Positions 33,323 through 41,930 are shown, counted from the first letter of the stretch. The stretch is DNA of 46,303 nt from CAZWVR01 sp964637235 (GCA_964637235.1 CAZWVR010000007.1:1-46303), one strand, 5' to 3'. Translations and numbers: made by a program. Notes: generated by a model not told the origin, from the letters alone.

Positions 33323-34456
33323 ATGAATAAAAAAATATTTATAATAGGCCCTTTTTATCCTTTGCGAGGTGGAATAGCAGATTTTAACCACTCTCTATGT
33401 AAGGCTCTTATAGATTTAGGATACGATTGCCAGGCTATATCTTTTAGTTTGCAATATCCAAAATGGCTTTTTCCCGGTAAAACTCAATACGACCCCGATA
33501 AAAGAGAAACAGAGTTTCCTGTTTCCTTTTTGATAAATTCGATAAATCCAATTTCTTGGCACAAAACTGTAAGATTTATAAAAAATCATAATCCTATTGC
33601 TTTAATAACTGCCTATTGGATACCTTTTATTGGAATATCTACTGCTTGTATATTAAAGAAAATAAAGAAACCCGTTAAAAGGATCGCTCTTGCTCATAAT
33701 ATAATTCCCCATCAAAAAATGCCAGCAGATAAACTTATAACCCGTTTTTTTATAAATCAAAACGATGAGTTCATAGTTTTGTCTGAACAAGTTGCCAAAG
33801 ATTTAAAAGCTTTCAAACCAAATGCTAAATATATAGTTTCTCCACATCCGATATATGATATTTTTGGGGAAGCCGTAGATAGACCTACGGCACTTAAAAA
33901 GTTAAATTTATCCGATGGTAATTATTTGTTGTTTTTTGGACTAATAAAGAAATATAAAGGATTAGACCTTCTATTACAAGCTTTTGCTTATCCGGACTTG
34001 AAAAATTTAGATGTAAAACTTTTGATTGCTGGTGAGTTTTACGAGAAAAAACAAAAATATATAGAATTGATACATTCTTTGAAAATAGAGGATAAAGTGA
34101 TATTGCACGATTATTTCATACCTAAGGATAAAGTTAAATATTATTTTTCAGTTGCCGATGCCGTTGTGCAGCCATATAGAAGTGCCACCCAGAGTGGGGT
34201 AGCAGCTGTCGCATATCAGTTTTTTAAGCCAATGATAGTTTCTAATGTCGGAGGTTTGAAGGAAATAGTCCAAGATGGAAAAACAGGATTTATAATACCA
34301 GAATATTCACCTGAGGCATTAGCGAAAACAATTTTGAGGTTTTATCAAATGAAGGATAAAATAGAATTTGAGAAATTTATTGCTGATAAAAGAAAAGAGC
34401 TTTCTTGGGAAAATTTTGCTAAAAAAATATTAACTTTGATAGAAACAAATTACTAA
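33323..34456 (+). CDS. Glycosyltransferase (GT4-like)
   Basis: GT-B fold glycosyltransferase that probably adds a sugar to a cell-surface glycan or lipid. The 377-aa protein starts with a Rossmann-type KKIFIIGPFYPLRGGIADFN. It has VKRIALAHNIIPHQKM mid-protein, SDGNYLLFFGLIKKYKGLDL, LKNLDVKLLIAGEFYEKKQK, and near the end QPYRSATQSGVAAVAYQF then FKPMIVSNVGGLKEIVQDG. The Glu in the last segment fits the GT4 EX7E-type region. Its stop overlaps the start of the acyltransferase gene by one base. Donor and acceptor unknown. Confidence 0.9.
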   Translation: MNKKIFIIGPFYPLRGGIADFNHSLCKALIDLGYDCQAISFSLQYPKWLFPGKTQYDPDKRETEFPVSFLINSINPISWHKTVRFIKNHNPIALITAYWIPFIGISTACILKKIKKPVKRIALAHNIIPHQKMPADKLITRFFINQNDEFIVLSEQVAKDLKAFKPNAKYIVSPHPIYDIFGEAVDRPTALKKLNLSDGNYLLFFGLIKKYKGLDLLLQAFAYPDLKNLDVKLLIAGEFYEKKQKYIELIHSLKIEDKVILHDYFIPKDKVKYYFSVADAVVQPYRSATQSGVAAVAYQFFKPMIVSNVGGLKEIVQDGKTGFIIPEYSPEALAKTILRFYQMKDKIEFEKFIADKRKELSWENFAKKILTLIETNY

Positions 34457-35298
34457 TGAATAAGAAATTTTTTGACATAAAAAAAGTTTTTCGTACCTCA
34501 AAATCACCATTTTATAGGTATATGCCAGGTTTTGTAATTAATGGCATAAGAAAAATTGTGCGTGAGGATAAATTAAATGAGTTGTATGCTAAATACGGAC
34601 ATTTATACGGAATAGATTTAGTTAAAGCTTTACTCTTTCAGGAGTTTAATGTAAAGATAGATATTATCGGAACTGAAAATGTTAATCCTAATGGACGTTA
34701 TACATATATTGCCAACCACCCATTGGGAGCAATAGATGCATTGGGCTTTTTATATTTAGTATATAAGATACACGGGAATGTGCTTTCACCATCTAATAAA
34801 ATTTTTGAGTATATACCAAATCTCCACGAGTTAATAGTTCCTGTTGATGTTTTTGGGCATTCTACAAAGGAGCAAATTCAAGCTGTTAATGAAGCTTTTG
34901 CTTCTGAGAAACAAATTATGATTTTCCCAGCAGGAGAGGTCTCTCGGTTTATAAATGGCAAAATTCAAGACCCTCAGTGGCATAAAACTTTTTTAACAAA
35001 GTCAGTGAAATATCACCGAGATATTGTGCCAGTCTTTATAACAGGTAGAAATTCAAATAGATTTTATAAAACTGCTAAAATTCGTAAAAAATTAGGTTTG
35101 AAAATTTATATAGAATCGTTACTTTTACCTGATGAAATGTTGAAAAAATATAATGCTCAATTGACTTACATCATAGGGAAGCCTATATCTTATAAAGAAA
35201 TTGAAAATTCTAATATTTCTCATAAAGATTGGGTAGAAAAAATAAAAAATATTGTTTATAAATTGGGAGAGAGTTATATTCAAAATCAAAAATTATGA
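34456..35298 (+). CDS. Glycerol/lysophospholipid acyltransferase (PlsC-related)
   Basis: Acyltransferase transferring an acyl chain to a lipid hydroxyl. The 280-aa protein shows the block YIANHPLGAIDALGFLYLV, a His-Asp catalytic pair in the HPLGxxD form seen in Bacteroidota ornithine-lipid/hemolysin-like acyltransferases rather than the classic HX4D. It is followed by HELIVPVDVFG and IMIFPAGEVSRFINGKIQD. The start shares a base with the GT4 stop, and its end overlaps xseB by four bases. A combined role with the GT4 enzyme in a glycolipid is plausible but unproven. Confidence 0.85.
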   Translation: MNKKFFDIKKVFRTSKSPFYRYMPGFVINGIRKIVREDKLNELYAKYGHLYGIDLVKALLFQEFNVKIDIIGTENVNPNGRYTYIANHPLGAIDALGFLYLVYKIHGNVLSPSNKIFEYIPNLHELIVPVDVFGHSTKEQIQAVNEAFASEKQIMIFPAGEVSRFINGKIQDPQWHKTFLTKSVKYHRDIVPVFITGRNSNRFYKTAKIRKKLGLKIYIESLLLPDEMLKKYNAQLTYIIGKPISYKEIENSNISHKDWVEKIKNIVYKLGESYIQNQKL

Positions 35299-35531
35299 AC
35301 AAAAAAAATTTGACTTATAAACAGGCGTTAATAGAATTGGAAACTATTGTTTCTGAAATAGAACAAGGAAAAATTGATTTAGATCAACTCGTGGAAAAAG
35401 TAAAAAGAGCAAAGCAGTTATTTAATTACTGTTATACTAAATTGCGATCTATAAAAACAGAAGTGGACAATATTTTTGAGCAAGAGAGTGATTTTTCTAT
35501 AAATGATTCTGATATAAATCAGTCTTTATGA
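35295..35531 (+). CDS. xseB: Exodeoxyribonuclease VII small subunit
   Basis: Small helical subunit of the ssDNA exonuclease ExoVII. The 78-aa protein has the XseB pattern TYKQALIELETIVSEIEQG then DLDQLVEKVKRAKQLFNYC. xseA is not adjacent in this window, which is unusual since xseA and xseB are often neighbours. It is coupled to both neighbours by ATGA overlaps (35295-35298 and 35528-35531). Confidence 0.92.
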   Translation: MNKKNLTYKQALIELETIVSEIEQGKIDLDQLVEKVKRAKQLFNYCYTKLRSIKTEVDNIFEQESDFSINDSDINQSL

Positions 35532-35974
35532 AAGAAATGAAAAAAAATATTGCAAAAAAATTTGAGAAGTTTATAATATACATTCTAATAGTTTTAATGG
35601 GAATTGTGATTTTAGTGACATCTTTTGAATTAGTTTTTTACATTTTCAGAGAAATATATAGAGCTTTTTATAGTTCCCATCTATTGTTGGAAAAGAAGGA
35701 GATGCTACATATTTTTGAATTGTTTTTTAATGTTTTGATAGGGGTTGAATTATATGAAACTGTAAGATTATACGTAAAAGAGGATATTTTTCACGCGGAA
35801 TTTGTTTTATTAGTAGGACTTATTGCGGTAAGTAGAAAAGTTATCATAATTGATTATACTCAAATTGATAATGGTAAATTGATAGGAATATCTTTGCTAA
35901 TAGCTGTACTTTCCGGAGGATACTATTTATTAAAACTTAGCCAGCGGAATAATAATAATGATAAAACGAAATAG
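35528..35974 (+). CDS. PsiE-like membrane protein
   Basis: Phosphate-starvation-inducible E family inner-membrane protein of unknown biochemical role. The 148-aa protein has four hydrophobic segments: IIYILIVLMGIVILVTSFE, MLHIFELFFNVLIGVELYET, AEFVLLVGLIAVSRKVIIID and LIGISLLIAVLSGGYYLL. The central ELYETVRLY region is typical of PsiE. A second ATG nine bases in (35537) is equally possible. It follows xseB with an ATGA overlap. Confidence 0.85.
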   Translation: MKEMKKNIAKKFEKFIIYILIVLMGIVILVTSFELVFYIFREIYRAFYSSHLLLEKKEMLHIFELFFNVLIGVELYETVRLYVKEDIFHAEFVLLVGLIAVSRKVIIIDYTQIDNGKLIGISLLIAVLSGGYYLLKLSQRNNNNDKTK

Positions 35975-35991
35975 AGAAATTTTGGTGCGAT

Positions 35992-36011
35992 TTTTGCCTA
36001 AATAGGCAAAA
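35992..36011. promoter_or_regulatory. Inverted repeat before the DUF4783 gene
   Basis: TTTTGCCTA, loop AA, TAGGCAAAA: a perfect 9-bp palindrome ending 8 bases before the ATG at 36020. It could block or regulate translation, or be an operator. It resembles the TTTTGCAA palindrome at 33284-33300 in its outer bases. Confidence 0.45.
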
Positions 36012-36019
36012 TAGGGCAA

Positions 36020-36403
36020 ATGCGAAGTTTTATATTCAGTTTGTTAATTATTCTTGTCAGTTTTACTTTTCCTCCTGACGCAAATAAACAAATAATTTCG
36101 GCATTGAAAAATTCTGATGCACAAAATATCGTTAAATTTTTTAGTAATGATGTAGATTTAGAAATTTTGGATACAAAAGGCTTTTTTAGTAAAGAACAAT
36201 CTGCGGTATTACTTGCGGATTTCCTTAAAACACATAATTTTCAAGATGCTATTTATATAAGTGAATCAAGTGAAGAAGGTTTTTCTACTTATATTTACAG
36301 AATTAAAACTGCTGATAATCAGGACTATTTTTTATTTTACCAATGGGAACAAAAAGCCTCATCTCAACGTATTGTAAGTTTTAAAATTATTAGGAGCATT
36401 TAA
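36020..36403 (+). CDS. DUF4783 (NTF2-like) secreted protein
   Basis: Small Bacteroidota secreted protein of unknown function with an NTF2-like fold. The 127-aa product has a signal sequence (FSLLIILVSFTFP) and conserved features such as ISALKNSDAQNIVKFFSNDV, GFFSKEQSAVLLADFLKTHN and IYRIKTADNQDYFLFYQW. Its 3' end overlaps the opposite-strand Cys-rich gene by 45 bases (36359-36403). Confidence 0.85.
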   Translation: MRSFIFSLLIILVSFTFPPDANKQIISALKNSDAQNIVKFFSNDVDLEILDTKGFFSKEQSAVLLADFLKTHNFQDAIYISESSEEGFSTYIYRIKTADNQDYFLFYQWEQKASSQRIVSFKIIRSI

Positions 36404-36607
36404 TTCTACTTTTTTCCATTTTTTTTGCTTGTCAAATTCTTTTTGGGATTTTGCAAAAGGACAAGTGCTACAATCTGCTGAGCAGGCAAAACATTGGTAT
36501 TTTAATTTTTTCCTCCCGAATAATGATATAACATTTCTTATTGTTCTATATCCTGTATAGCCAAATGTAAAACCCAGAATAATATATGTAATAATTTGCT
36601 GTATCAT
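36359..36607 (-). CDS. FeoB-associated Cys-rich membrane protein-like
   Basis: A small 82-aa protein with an N-terminal membrane helix (IITYIILGFTFGYTGYRTI) followed by a Cys cluster CFACSADCSTCPFAKSQKEF and a Lys-rich tail. This layout matches the small Cys-rich membrane proteins often encoded next to feoB in Bacteroidota. No feoA or feoB is in this window, so a link to ferrous iron uptake is inference. It overlaps the 3' end of the convergent DUF4783 gene by 45 bases. Confidence 0.72.
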   Translation of the reverse strand: MIQQIITYIILGFTFGYTGYRTIRNVISLFGRKKLKYQCFACSADCSTCPFAKSQKEFDKQKKWKKVELNAPNNFKTYNTLR

Positions 36608-36659
36608 AATGCAAAGAAGCAGTAAATAATTTTTAATGTCAATACCTAAGTATAGGTAT

Positions 36660-37460
36660 TTATTTTTCGTTTTTTTGTTTATTTTTTAGTTTGCTATGTT
36701 GTATTACTTTTTTTATAAAGAAATCGCGAATGCGATAACTTAGAGGATTTGTTTGTTTCATTTTTTCTGGGTGCCATTGAACCCCCATAACAAAAGGATG
36801 AATAATTGTGTCATAAAATTCTATGGCTTCTATCAAAGAATCAGGGGCATAAGCAGCAGCTAATAGATGTCTTCCGAGTTTTTCAACACCTTGGTGGTGA
36901 TTACTATAAACAGTACCGCTATCTACACCGACAATAGAGTGTAATAAAGTATTTTGTATGATTTTTACAGAATGAGTGGTTGCGCCGTGATGTCTGTGCA
37001 TTGTAAGGCTTCCGATATCTGTTGGTATATCTGTATATAGAGTGCCTCCCGTAGCAACATTTATCATTTGTTCTCCTCGGCAGATACCTAATAGAGGTAT
37101 ATTATTGGAAATAGCATAGTTTGTCATTTTTATTTCCAAGGTATCGCGTTTGGGTGATATTTTGTAGCATTTATTGATTTCATCAGCTTTGCCATATAAT
37201 GCGGGATTAATATCTTCTCCGCCTGTTATAATTATGCCGTCAGCTAAGCTTAGTAATTTTTTTAAGCTATCATCATTATTTATGCCGAATGCTGCTATTA
37301 TACGGAGATTTGTATCTGCATTTTTTAGCCAATTTTCTACATTATTATTATATACGGAAAGTACCACCAGTGGACGGATATTTTTTACATTCTTAGGTGG
37401 TATTGTTCTATTGCATGCAAAGATGCTTATAAGTATAAAAAGCATAGAGAGTTTTTTCAT
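36660..37460 (-). CDS. Secreted C26 (gamma-glutamyl hydrolase type) lipoprotein
   Basis: Class-I glutamine amidotransferase-fold hydrolase of peptidase family C26, related to gamma-glutamyl-GABA hydrolase. The 266-aa product has a signal peptide and lipobox ISIFAC (Cys about 16), which is unusual for the cytoplasmic PuuD type. Catalytic motifs: IPLLGICRGEQMINVATGG (nucleophilic Cys) and FVMGVQWHPEKM (His, Glu). GIIITGGEDINPALYG lies upstream. Its ATG shares one base with the sirtuin stop at 37460, so it is coupled to it. Confidence 0.88.
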   Translation of the reverse strand: MKKLSMLFILISIFACNRTIPPKNVKNIRPLVVLSVYNNNVENWLKNADTNLRIIAAFGINNDDSLKKLLSLADGIIITGGEDINPALYGKADEINKCYKISPKRDTLEIKMTNYAISNNIPLLGICRGEQMINVATGGTLYTDIPTDIGSLTMHRHHGATTHSVKIIQNTLLHSIVGVDSGTVYSNHHQGVEKLGRHLLAAAYAPDSLIEAIEFYDTIIHPFVMGVQWHPEKMKQTNPLSYRIRDFFIKKVIQHSKLKNKQKNEK

Positions 37461-38290
37461 TATTGCAAGTTTTTGTTTATTTCTATTAAAGCTGTAAGAG
37501 CATTTTCAGAGATAGAGATAGCACCGTATGGAGCAAAGCTTTCGCGAGGATTTATTCTTATTAAGTCTGCGTTAAAAGTTCTGAAAATATTTTCTGAAAA
37601 ATGTCTTACCGTAGGAACTGCTGTACCTGCGCCTATTTCAATTATTGCGATTTTTGCATTTTGGTTTTCGAGCTTGTTTAACCAAGTGTATAGTCTGTTT
37701 TCTTGTTCTTGGGTTCTATAATGTATCCATTTCCAATCTCCGAACATTAGAATATTTGGTCTTGCTATGGCTCCACAATGGGGGCATTTTGGCAGTGTTT
37801 CTGCTTCAAATTTTTCCATATTTATGTAAATTTTAATGTTATCGGCTTTCCAGATTTTTTCAGAACAAGGTTCTGAACATTGCATATAGTGAATGGAGCC
37901 GTGTATTTCGACGATTCTATTTTCATCAAATCCTGCTTTTTGGAAATGTCCATCTACATTGGAGGTAAAAATAAAGTATTTAAATGGTTTTGTGTTTGCT
38001 ATTTTCAGGAGGATTTCGTATCCTTTATGAGGTTTAGTATTTCTGTATAAATTAAGTCTATGTCCGTAGAAAGCCCAAGCCATTTTGGGGTTTGTATCAA
38101 ACCATTTAGGGTTTGCCATTTCCTCAAATCTAATTCTGAATTTTGCTAATGGGGGATAGGCTTTCCAGAAACCCTCTGGACCTCTAAAATCCGGAAGTCC
38201 ACTATCGACACCCATACCAGCTCCTGCTGTGATTAGTAATGCATCAGCTTCTGAAATTATTTTTGCAGCTTTTCTATATAAATCATTCAT
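37460..38290 (-). CDS. Sirtuin-type NAD-dependent deacylase
   Basis: SIR2-family enzyme removing acyl groups from lysine using NAD. The 276-aa protein shows the NAD motif ITAGAGMGVDSGLPDFRGPE, then FTSNVDGHFQKAGFDENRIV, catalytic His in EIHGSIHYMQCSEPC, the zinc Cys pairs QCSEPC and KCPHCG, and IARPNILMFGDWKW. The zinc module and motifs are complete. It overlaps the end of the GldN-repeat gene by 8 bases (38283-38290) and the start of the C26 gene by one base, so all three form one operon. Confidence 0.93.
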   Translation of the reverse strand: MNDLYRKAAKIISEADALLITAGAGMGVDSGLPDFRGPEGFWKAYPPLAKFRIRFEEMANPKWFDTNPKMAWAFYGHRLNLYRNTKPHKGYEILLKIANTKPFKYFIFTSNVDGHFQKAGFDENRIVEIHGSIHYMQCSEPCSEKIWKADNIKIYINMEKFEAETLPKCPHCGAIARPNILMFGDWKWIHYRTQEQENRLYTWLNKLENQNAKIAIIEIGAGTAVPTVRHFSENIFRTFNADLIRINPRESFAPYGAISISENALTALIEINKNLQ

Positions 38291-40223
38291 TATTGATTAT
38301 TTTTAAAGCTTGTTTTTTGCTGATTTTTTCTTTTTTCAGGATTTCTGGTTTATATAGATGGCGTATGAAAAATTCAGCATAGTTTTCGTCTCGCGAGTTA
38401 GAAAGTTTTGTGATGTTAGTTTTACTAAAAACGTCCATAAAATCTGAGACTTTTATCCAGAAAAGTTCTTTTGTTCTGAGGATTTTACCGTTTTGGTCAG
38501 TATATTCAATTACAGGAGTTAAAGCAATGACTCTTTTTTGCATAATATTTCCGTCCGCATCGTATAGCCAAAGTTCTTTTGTTTTGATAGCTTTTATGTC
38601 TTGTCGGTTGTATAATAATATTGTGTCGTTATTAGGGAGGTTTAAAGTGTCGTAGCAGCCAAGTTTTTTCAAGATTTGATCTTCGGTTATTATTTTTTCT
38701 AATTTATCGCTTTTATATGCGATATAACCGAAAAAGCGTATTTTATTTAAAAGTAATTGCGTTAGATTTATATATCCTCGTTCAGGTTGTTGAGGGAGGA
38801 ATAATTCTGGATATTGTGTTTTAGGAATTTTAGTATATACAATTTCAGCACGTTGGAAGCCAGTGATTTTTGGATAGTGATATTTAGGTGTAGGATATTG
38901 GCTGTAAATAAATGGTTTTGGAGTAGGGAGCATTCTAAGAAAATTATTTATGTCTATGTAAGTTTTGGAAAATTCTGTTAATAAATCTTTTGGCAGTTGA
39001 TATTGTTTAATATATGCAGTATCGTCAAATGCAAGGGCATTAAATTTCATTTTTTCTATGAACTGAGCAAATGTTTGTGGGCTATTGCAGTTTTCTGTGC
39101 TAATATAGTGTTTTGCTAAAATTGGCTGTATTTGAGGGTAATATATAGCAGCTGTGAGATAATAACGATTATTTTCTCCTTCTTTTACAGGAATAATTCC
39201 TAAGGGGAAGCGTTTATAAAGTTTATTATTATAGTCGTATAGCTCTATAAATATGAAAACGAATTGTTTTATTTTGTCAAATGAGGGATAAGTTTTGTCT
39301 TTTATATCTAATTTTTTTATAAAAGCATTTTCATTCATAAGGTTTAAAAATTCGTTTCCAGTGCCGAGTTTTTCTGGTGATATGCTGTATATGTTAATTT
39401 TATTTTCACGTTCAGCTACATAAATAATATTTATTAAATTTTGATATCCAAAAAGGGGTTTCTTTGGGTAAAATAGTGGTTTATTTAAAGTATCATTTAT
39501 ATCCAGTCTATAATATTTAAGTTTTGCGAATTTAATTTCTGAGCGGGAGATAGTAGGAATATTATTTTTATATGGAGATGACGGCGACTTGTTTATATAG
39601 GGTACATCATATTCGTTGAAATTCACATAGTATTGATTTAGTATTTTCCCTTGATATTGGCTATTAAAGAAGTAATCAGAAAGGGAACATTTGCATTTTT
39701 TTGTTTTTACGTGAATATTTTTTGCTATTTTATAAAAATCGGGGAAATATACCCAGAAGTATTTTAGTGTGTCATTTTTTGAAATGAAGGCAGGTGCAAA
39801 ACCAATAGGCCTTTTACTTATTAGATTATTGTTTTTGTCATAGTATAATCCTTGAATGATAAAGTAAGCATTTACTTGTTTAAGTTTTAGTCGTCTTATA
39901 GAAAAAAAGCCTTTTTTATTCAGAGGTTTTGATTTTAATAGTTTATAGATATCTTTTTCTGAGATATAGTGAGAAAATTCTTCTCCAAGTCGATTTTTTG
40001 CGGAGTAAACAAGAAAACCTTTGTACCGAATGGCATTTATGAGTATTGAAAAAGGATTTTTATTTTTATTTCTGCTGAAAAGGGGTTTATTACTTTTATT
40101 CTTTTCTGCAAGTATATATTCATATTTCACGCATCCGAGTTTATCTCCGTTAAAATTATTTTGCGCATTTAAGTTAATGGTAGCTAAAAGTAGTAGAAAA
40201 TAGATTACAATTGATTTTTTCAT
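38283..40223 (-). CDS. Secreted protein with three tandem GldN/PorN-like units
   Basis: GldN/PorN is the periplasmic ring protein of the type IX secretion system, normally one domain of about 300 aa. This 646-aa product has signal peptide LLLLATINLNAQ, then three similar units at about 30-205, 232-400 and 458-640. Each unit repeats the same order: PLF/PLFYPKKP/ELFLPQQP (249-256 in unit 2); NLINIIYVAER-like helix (262-272; 486-496); YDKNNNLISKRPIGFAPAF (128-146), YDYNNKLYKRFPLGIIPV (329-346), YDADGNIMQKRVIALTPV (554-571). An aromatic YFWVYFPDF (155-163) or ELFWIKVSDF (586-595) follows, and an end block such as NYAEFFIRHLYKPEIL (614-629). The family match is from memory, and the internal repetition is read directly. 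Confidence 0.68.
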   Translation of the reverse strand: MKKSIVIYFLLLLATINLNAQNNFNGDKLGCVKYEYILAEKNKSNKPLFSRNKNKNPFSILINAIRYKGFLVYSAKNRLGEEFSHYISEKDIYKLLKSKPLNKKGFFSIRRLKLKQVNAYFIIQGLYYDKNNNLISKRPIGFAPAFISKNDTLKYFWVYFPDFYKIAKNIHVKTKKCKCSLSDYFFNSQYQGKILNQYYVNFNEYDVPYINKSPSSPYKNNIPTISRSEIKFAKLKYYRLDINDTLNKPLFYPKKPLFGYQNLINIIYVAERENKINIYSISPEKLGTGNEFLNLMNENAFIKKLDIKDKTYPSFDKIKQFVFIFIELYDYNNKLYKRFPLGIIPVKEGENNRYYLTAAIYYPQIQPILAKHYISTENCNSPQTFAQFIEKMKFNALAFDDTAYIKQYQLPKDLLTEFSKTYIDINNFLRMLPTPKPFIYSQYPTPKYHYPKITGFQRAEIVYTKIPKTQYPELFLPQQPERGYINLTQLLLNKIRFFGYIAYKSDKLEKIITEDQILKKLGCYDTLNLPNNDTILLYNRQDIKAIKTKELWLYDADGNIMQKRVIALTPVIEYTDQNGKILRTKELFWIKVSDFMDVFSKTNITKLSNSRDENYAEFFIRHLYKPEILKKEKISKKQALKIINNE

Positions 40224-40332
40224 TTTTTTGTGATAAAGATATGAAAATTCTTTGAAAAAACTAAGAGAAAAATCTTTTTATTATAAAAAAATACTTGGCT
40301 TTTAACTATTTTTAGATTTTAAATTTTCTGAT

Positions 40333-40340
40333 TAACTTTG
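40333..40340 (+). promoter_or_regulatory. -7 element before the C1 peptidase gene
   Basis: TAACTTTG ends 31 bases before ATG 40372. No TTG stands at the expected -33 position. Confidence 0.4.
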
Positions 40341-40371
40341 CTTCTAAATTTTTTAAATAAAAGCCGTAGAA

Positions 40372-41757
40372 ATGAGAAAACTTAGTTTATTTATTTTAAT
40401 ATTTACGTTTATGGTAAGTTATGGGCAAAATGGGATTCTTACCCCAAAAATTATTGACCAGATTCGTTCCCAAGTACAAATACAGGGAACAGACCGAGCA
40501 ATATCAAATGCTTTGGCAAATGATGAAATAAAGACTTTGGCATTTAACCCTATTGCTGGTAAGAAGGAAGATCACTATTTTACATACGAAATTAAAACTG
40601 GTAAAATAACTAATCAACAGAAATCAGGGCGTTGTTGGTTATTTGCTTCATTAAATATGTTTCGTCCGAAAGTGATGCAAAAATATAATTTAGATAATTT
40701 TGAATTTTCAGAGAATTACCTGTATTTCTGGCATATTTTTGAGAAGAGCAACTTGTTTTTAGAGAATATAATAGCAACAGCAGATAAAGATATTTACGAT
40801 AGAGAAGTTTCGGAGCTATTTGCTTCTCCTGTCGATGATGGAGGTGCTTGGAATGATTTTGCTAATTTGGTTAAGAAATATGGAGCAGTTCCTAAAAGCG
40901 TAATGCCAGAAACCTACCAGAGTTTGCATACTTCTTTAATGATATCTTTGATAAAGGAAAAATTGCGTCAAGATGGATTATTACTACGCGAAATGGTAGC
41001 AAATGGAAAATCTAAACAAGAAATTGAAAACCAAAAGATAAAGATGCTGGCAGAGATATATCGTATATTGGTATTATCCTTAGGTGAGCCGCCTAAACAA
41101 TTTCAATGGAGATATAAAGATAAAGATGGCAATATTAGTGAGTATAAAACTTATACACCGTTGAGCTTTTGGCAAGAAGCTGTTAATGTTAATCCAGACG
41201 ATTATGTTATGTTTGTAGATGATCCTACTCGTGAGTATTATAAACTTTATGATAGAGAGAACGAAAGAAATACAGTAGAAGGTATAAATTGGCATTATAT
41301 AAATCTGCCTGCAAAAGAAATAAAAAAATTCGCATTAGCTTCTTTACAAGATTCGGAAGCAATGTATTTCTCTTGCGATGTGGGAAAATATTTTAACCCC
41401 AAAGACGGTACCCTTGATTTGAATAATTATGACTATCAAAGTGTATTCGGAGTTAAATTTGATATGAATAAGAAACAGAGAATGCTTACCCATCAGAGTG
41501 CTTCTACACACGGAATGGCTCTTGTTGGTGTAGATGTTGATAAAGATGGTAAACCTATAAAATGGAAATTGGAAAATTCCTGGGGGCAAGATAAGGGGCA
41601 TAACGGTTTTTTAACTATGACTGACCAGTGGTTTGATGAGTATATGTTTCGTATTGTTATACATAAAAAATACATAGATAAAAAAATCTTAGAGATTTTG
41701 AAGCAAAAACCTATAAAAGTACCTTATTATAATCCGGCTTTTAAGGCAGATAAATAA
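40372..41757 (+). CDS. Secreted C1 cysteine peptidase (aminopeptidase C / bleomycin hydrolase type)
   Basis: Papain-fold cysteine peptidase of the PepC/bleomycin hydrolase group. The 461-aa product has a signal peptide (ILIFTFMVSYGQ), so it is exported, unlike the usual cytoplasmic PepC. Active-site motifs: QKSGRCWLFASLNMFRPKVM (Cys about residue 88), STHGMALVG (His) and KWKLENSWGQ (Asn). VDDGGAWNDFANLVKKYGAV matches the family. It is followed by two hairpins and metG. Confidence 0.93.
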   Translation: MRKLSLFILIFTFMVSYGQNGILTPKIIDQIRSQVQIQGTDRAISNALANDEIKTLAFNPIAGKKEDHYFTYEIKTGKITNQQKSGRCWLFASLNMFRPKVMQKYNLDNFEFSENYLYFWHIFEKSNLFLENIIATADKDIYDREVSELFASPVDDGGAWNDFANLVKKYGAVPKSVMPETYQSLHTSLMISLIKEKLRQDGLLLREMVANGKSKQEIENQKIKMLAEIYRILVLSLGEPPKQFQWRYKDKDGNISEYKTYTPLSFWQEAVNVNPDDYVMFVDDPTREYYKLYDRENERNTVEGINWHYINLPAKEIKKFALASLQDSEAMYFSCDVGKYFNPKDGTLDLNNYDYQSVFGVKFDMNKKQRMLTHQSASTHGMALVGVDVDKDGKPIKWKLENSWGQDKGHNGFLTMTDQWFDEYMFRIVIHKKYIDKKILEILKQKPIKVPYYNPAFKADK

Positions 41758-41760
41758 AAT

Positions 41761-41785
41761 ACTGTTTTAATTCTTTGTAAACAGT
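41761..41785 (+). terminator. Hairpin just after the C1 peptidase stop
   Basis: Stem ACTGTTT/AAACAGT with an 11-base loop, beginning 3 bases after the stop codon. Weak, with no T tract. Confidence 0.35.
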
Positions 41786-41810
41786 AAACGGAGTTGTCTA
41801 AGACTATATC

Positions 41811-41838
41811 TCTCTTTTACTAAAAGGAGTAAGAGGGA
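41811..41838 (+). terminator. Second hairpin between the C1 peptidase gene and metG
   Basis: Eleven-position stem TCTCTTTTACT/AGTAAGAGGGA including two G-U pairs, with a six-base loop. It sits in a sequence resembling the intergenic block at 16588-16665. Confidence 0.4.
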
Positions 41839-41930
41839 ATAAAGAATTGAAAATTACTGTCTTATTTTGCTATTAAATTTTTGTTTCTGACTTTTGTATG
41901 TGCCTTATTTTTACTGATATTGAATTTTTT

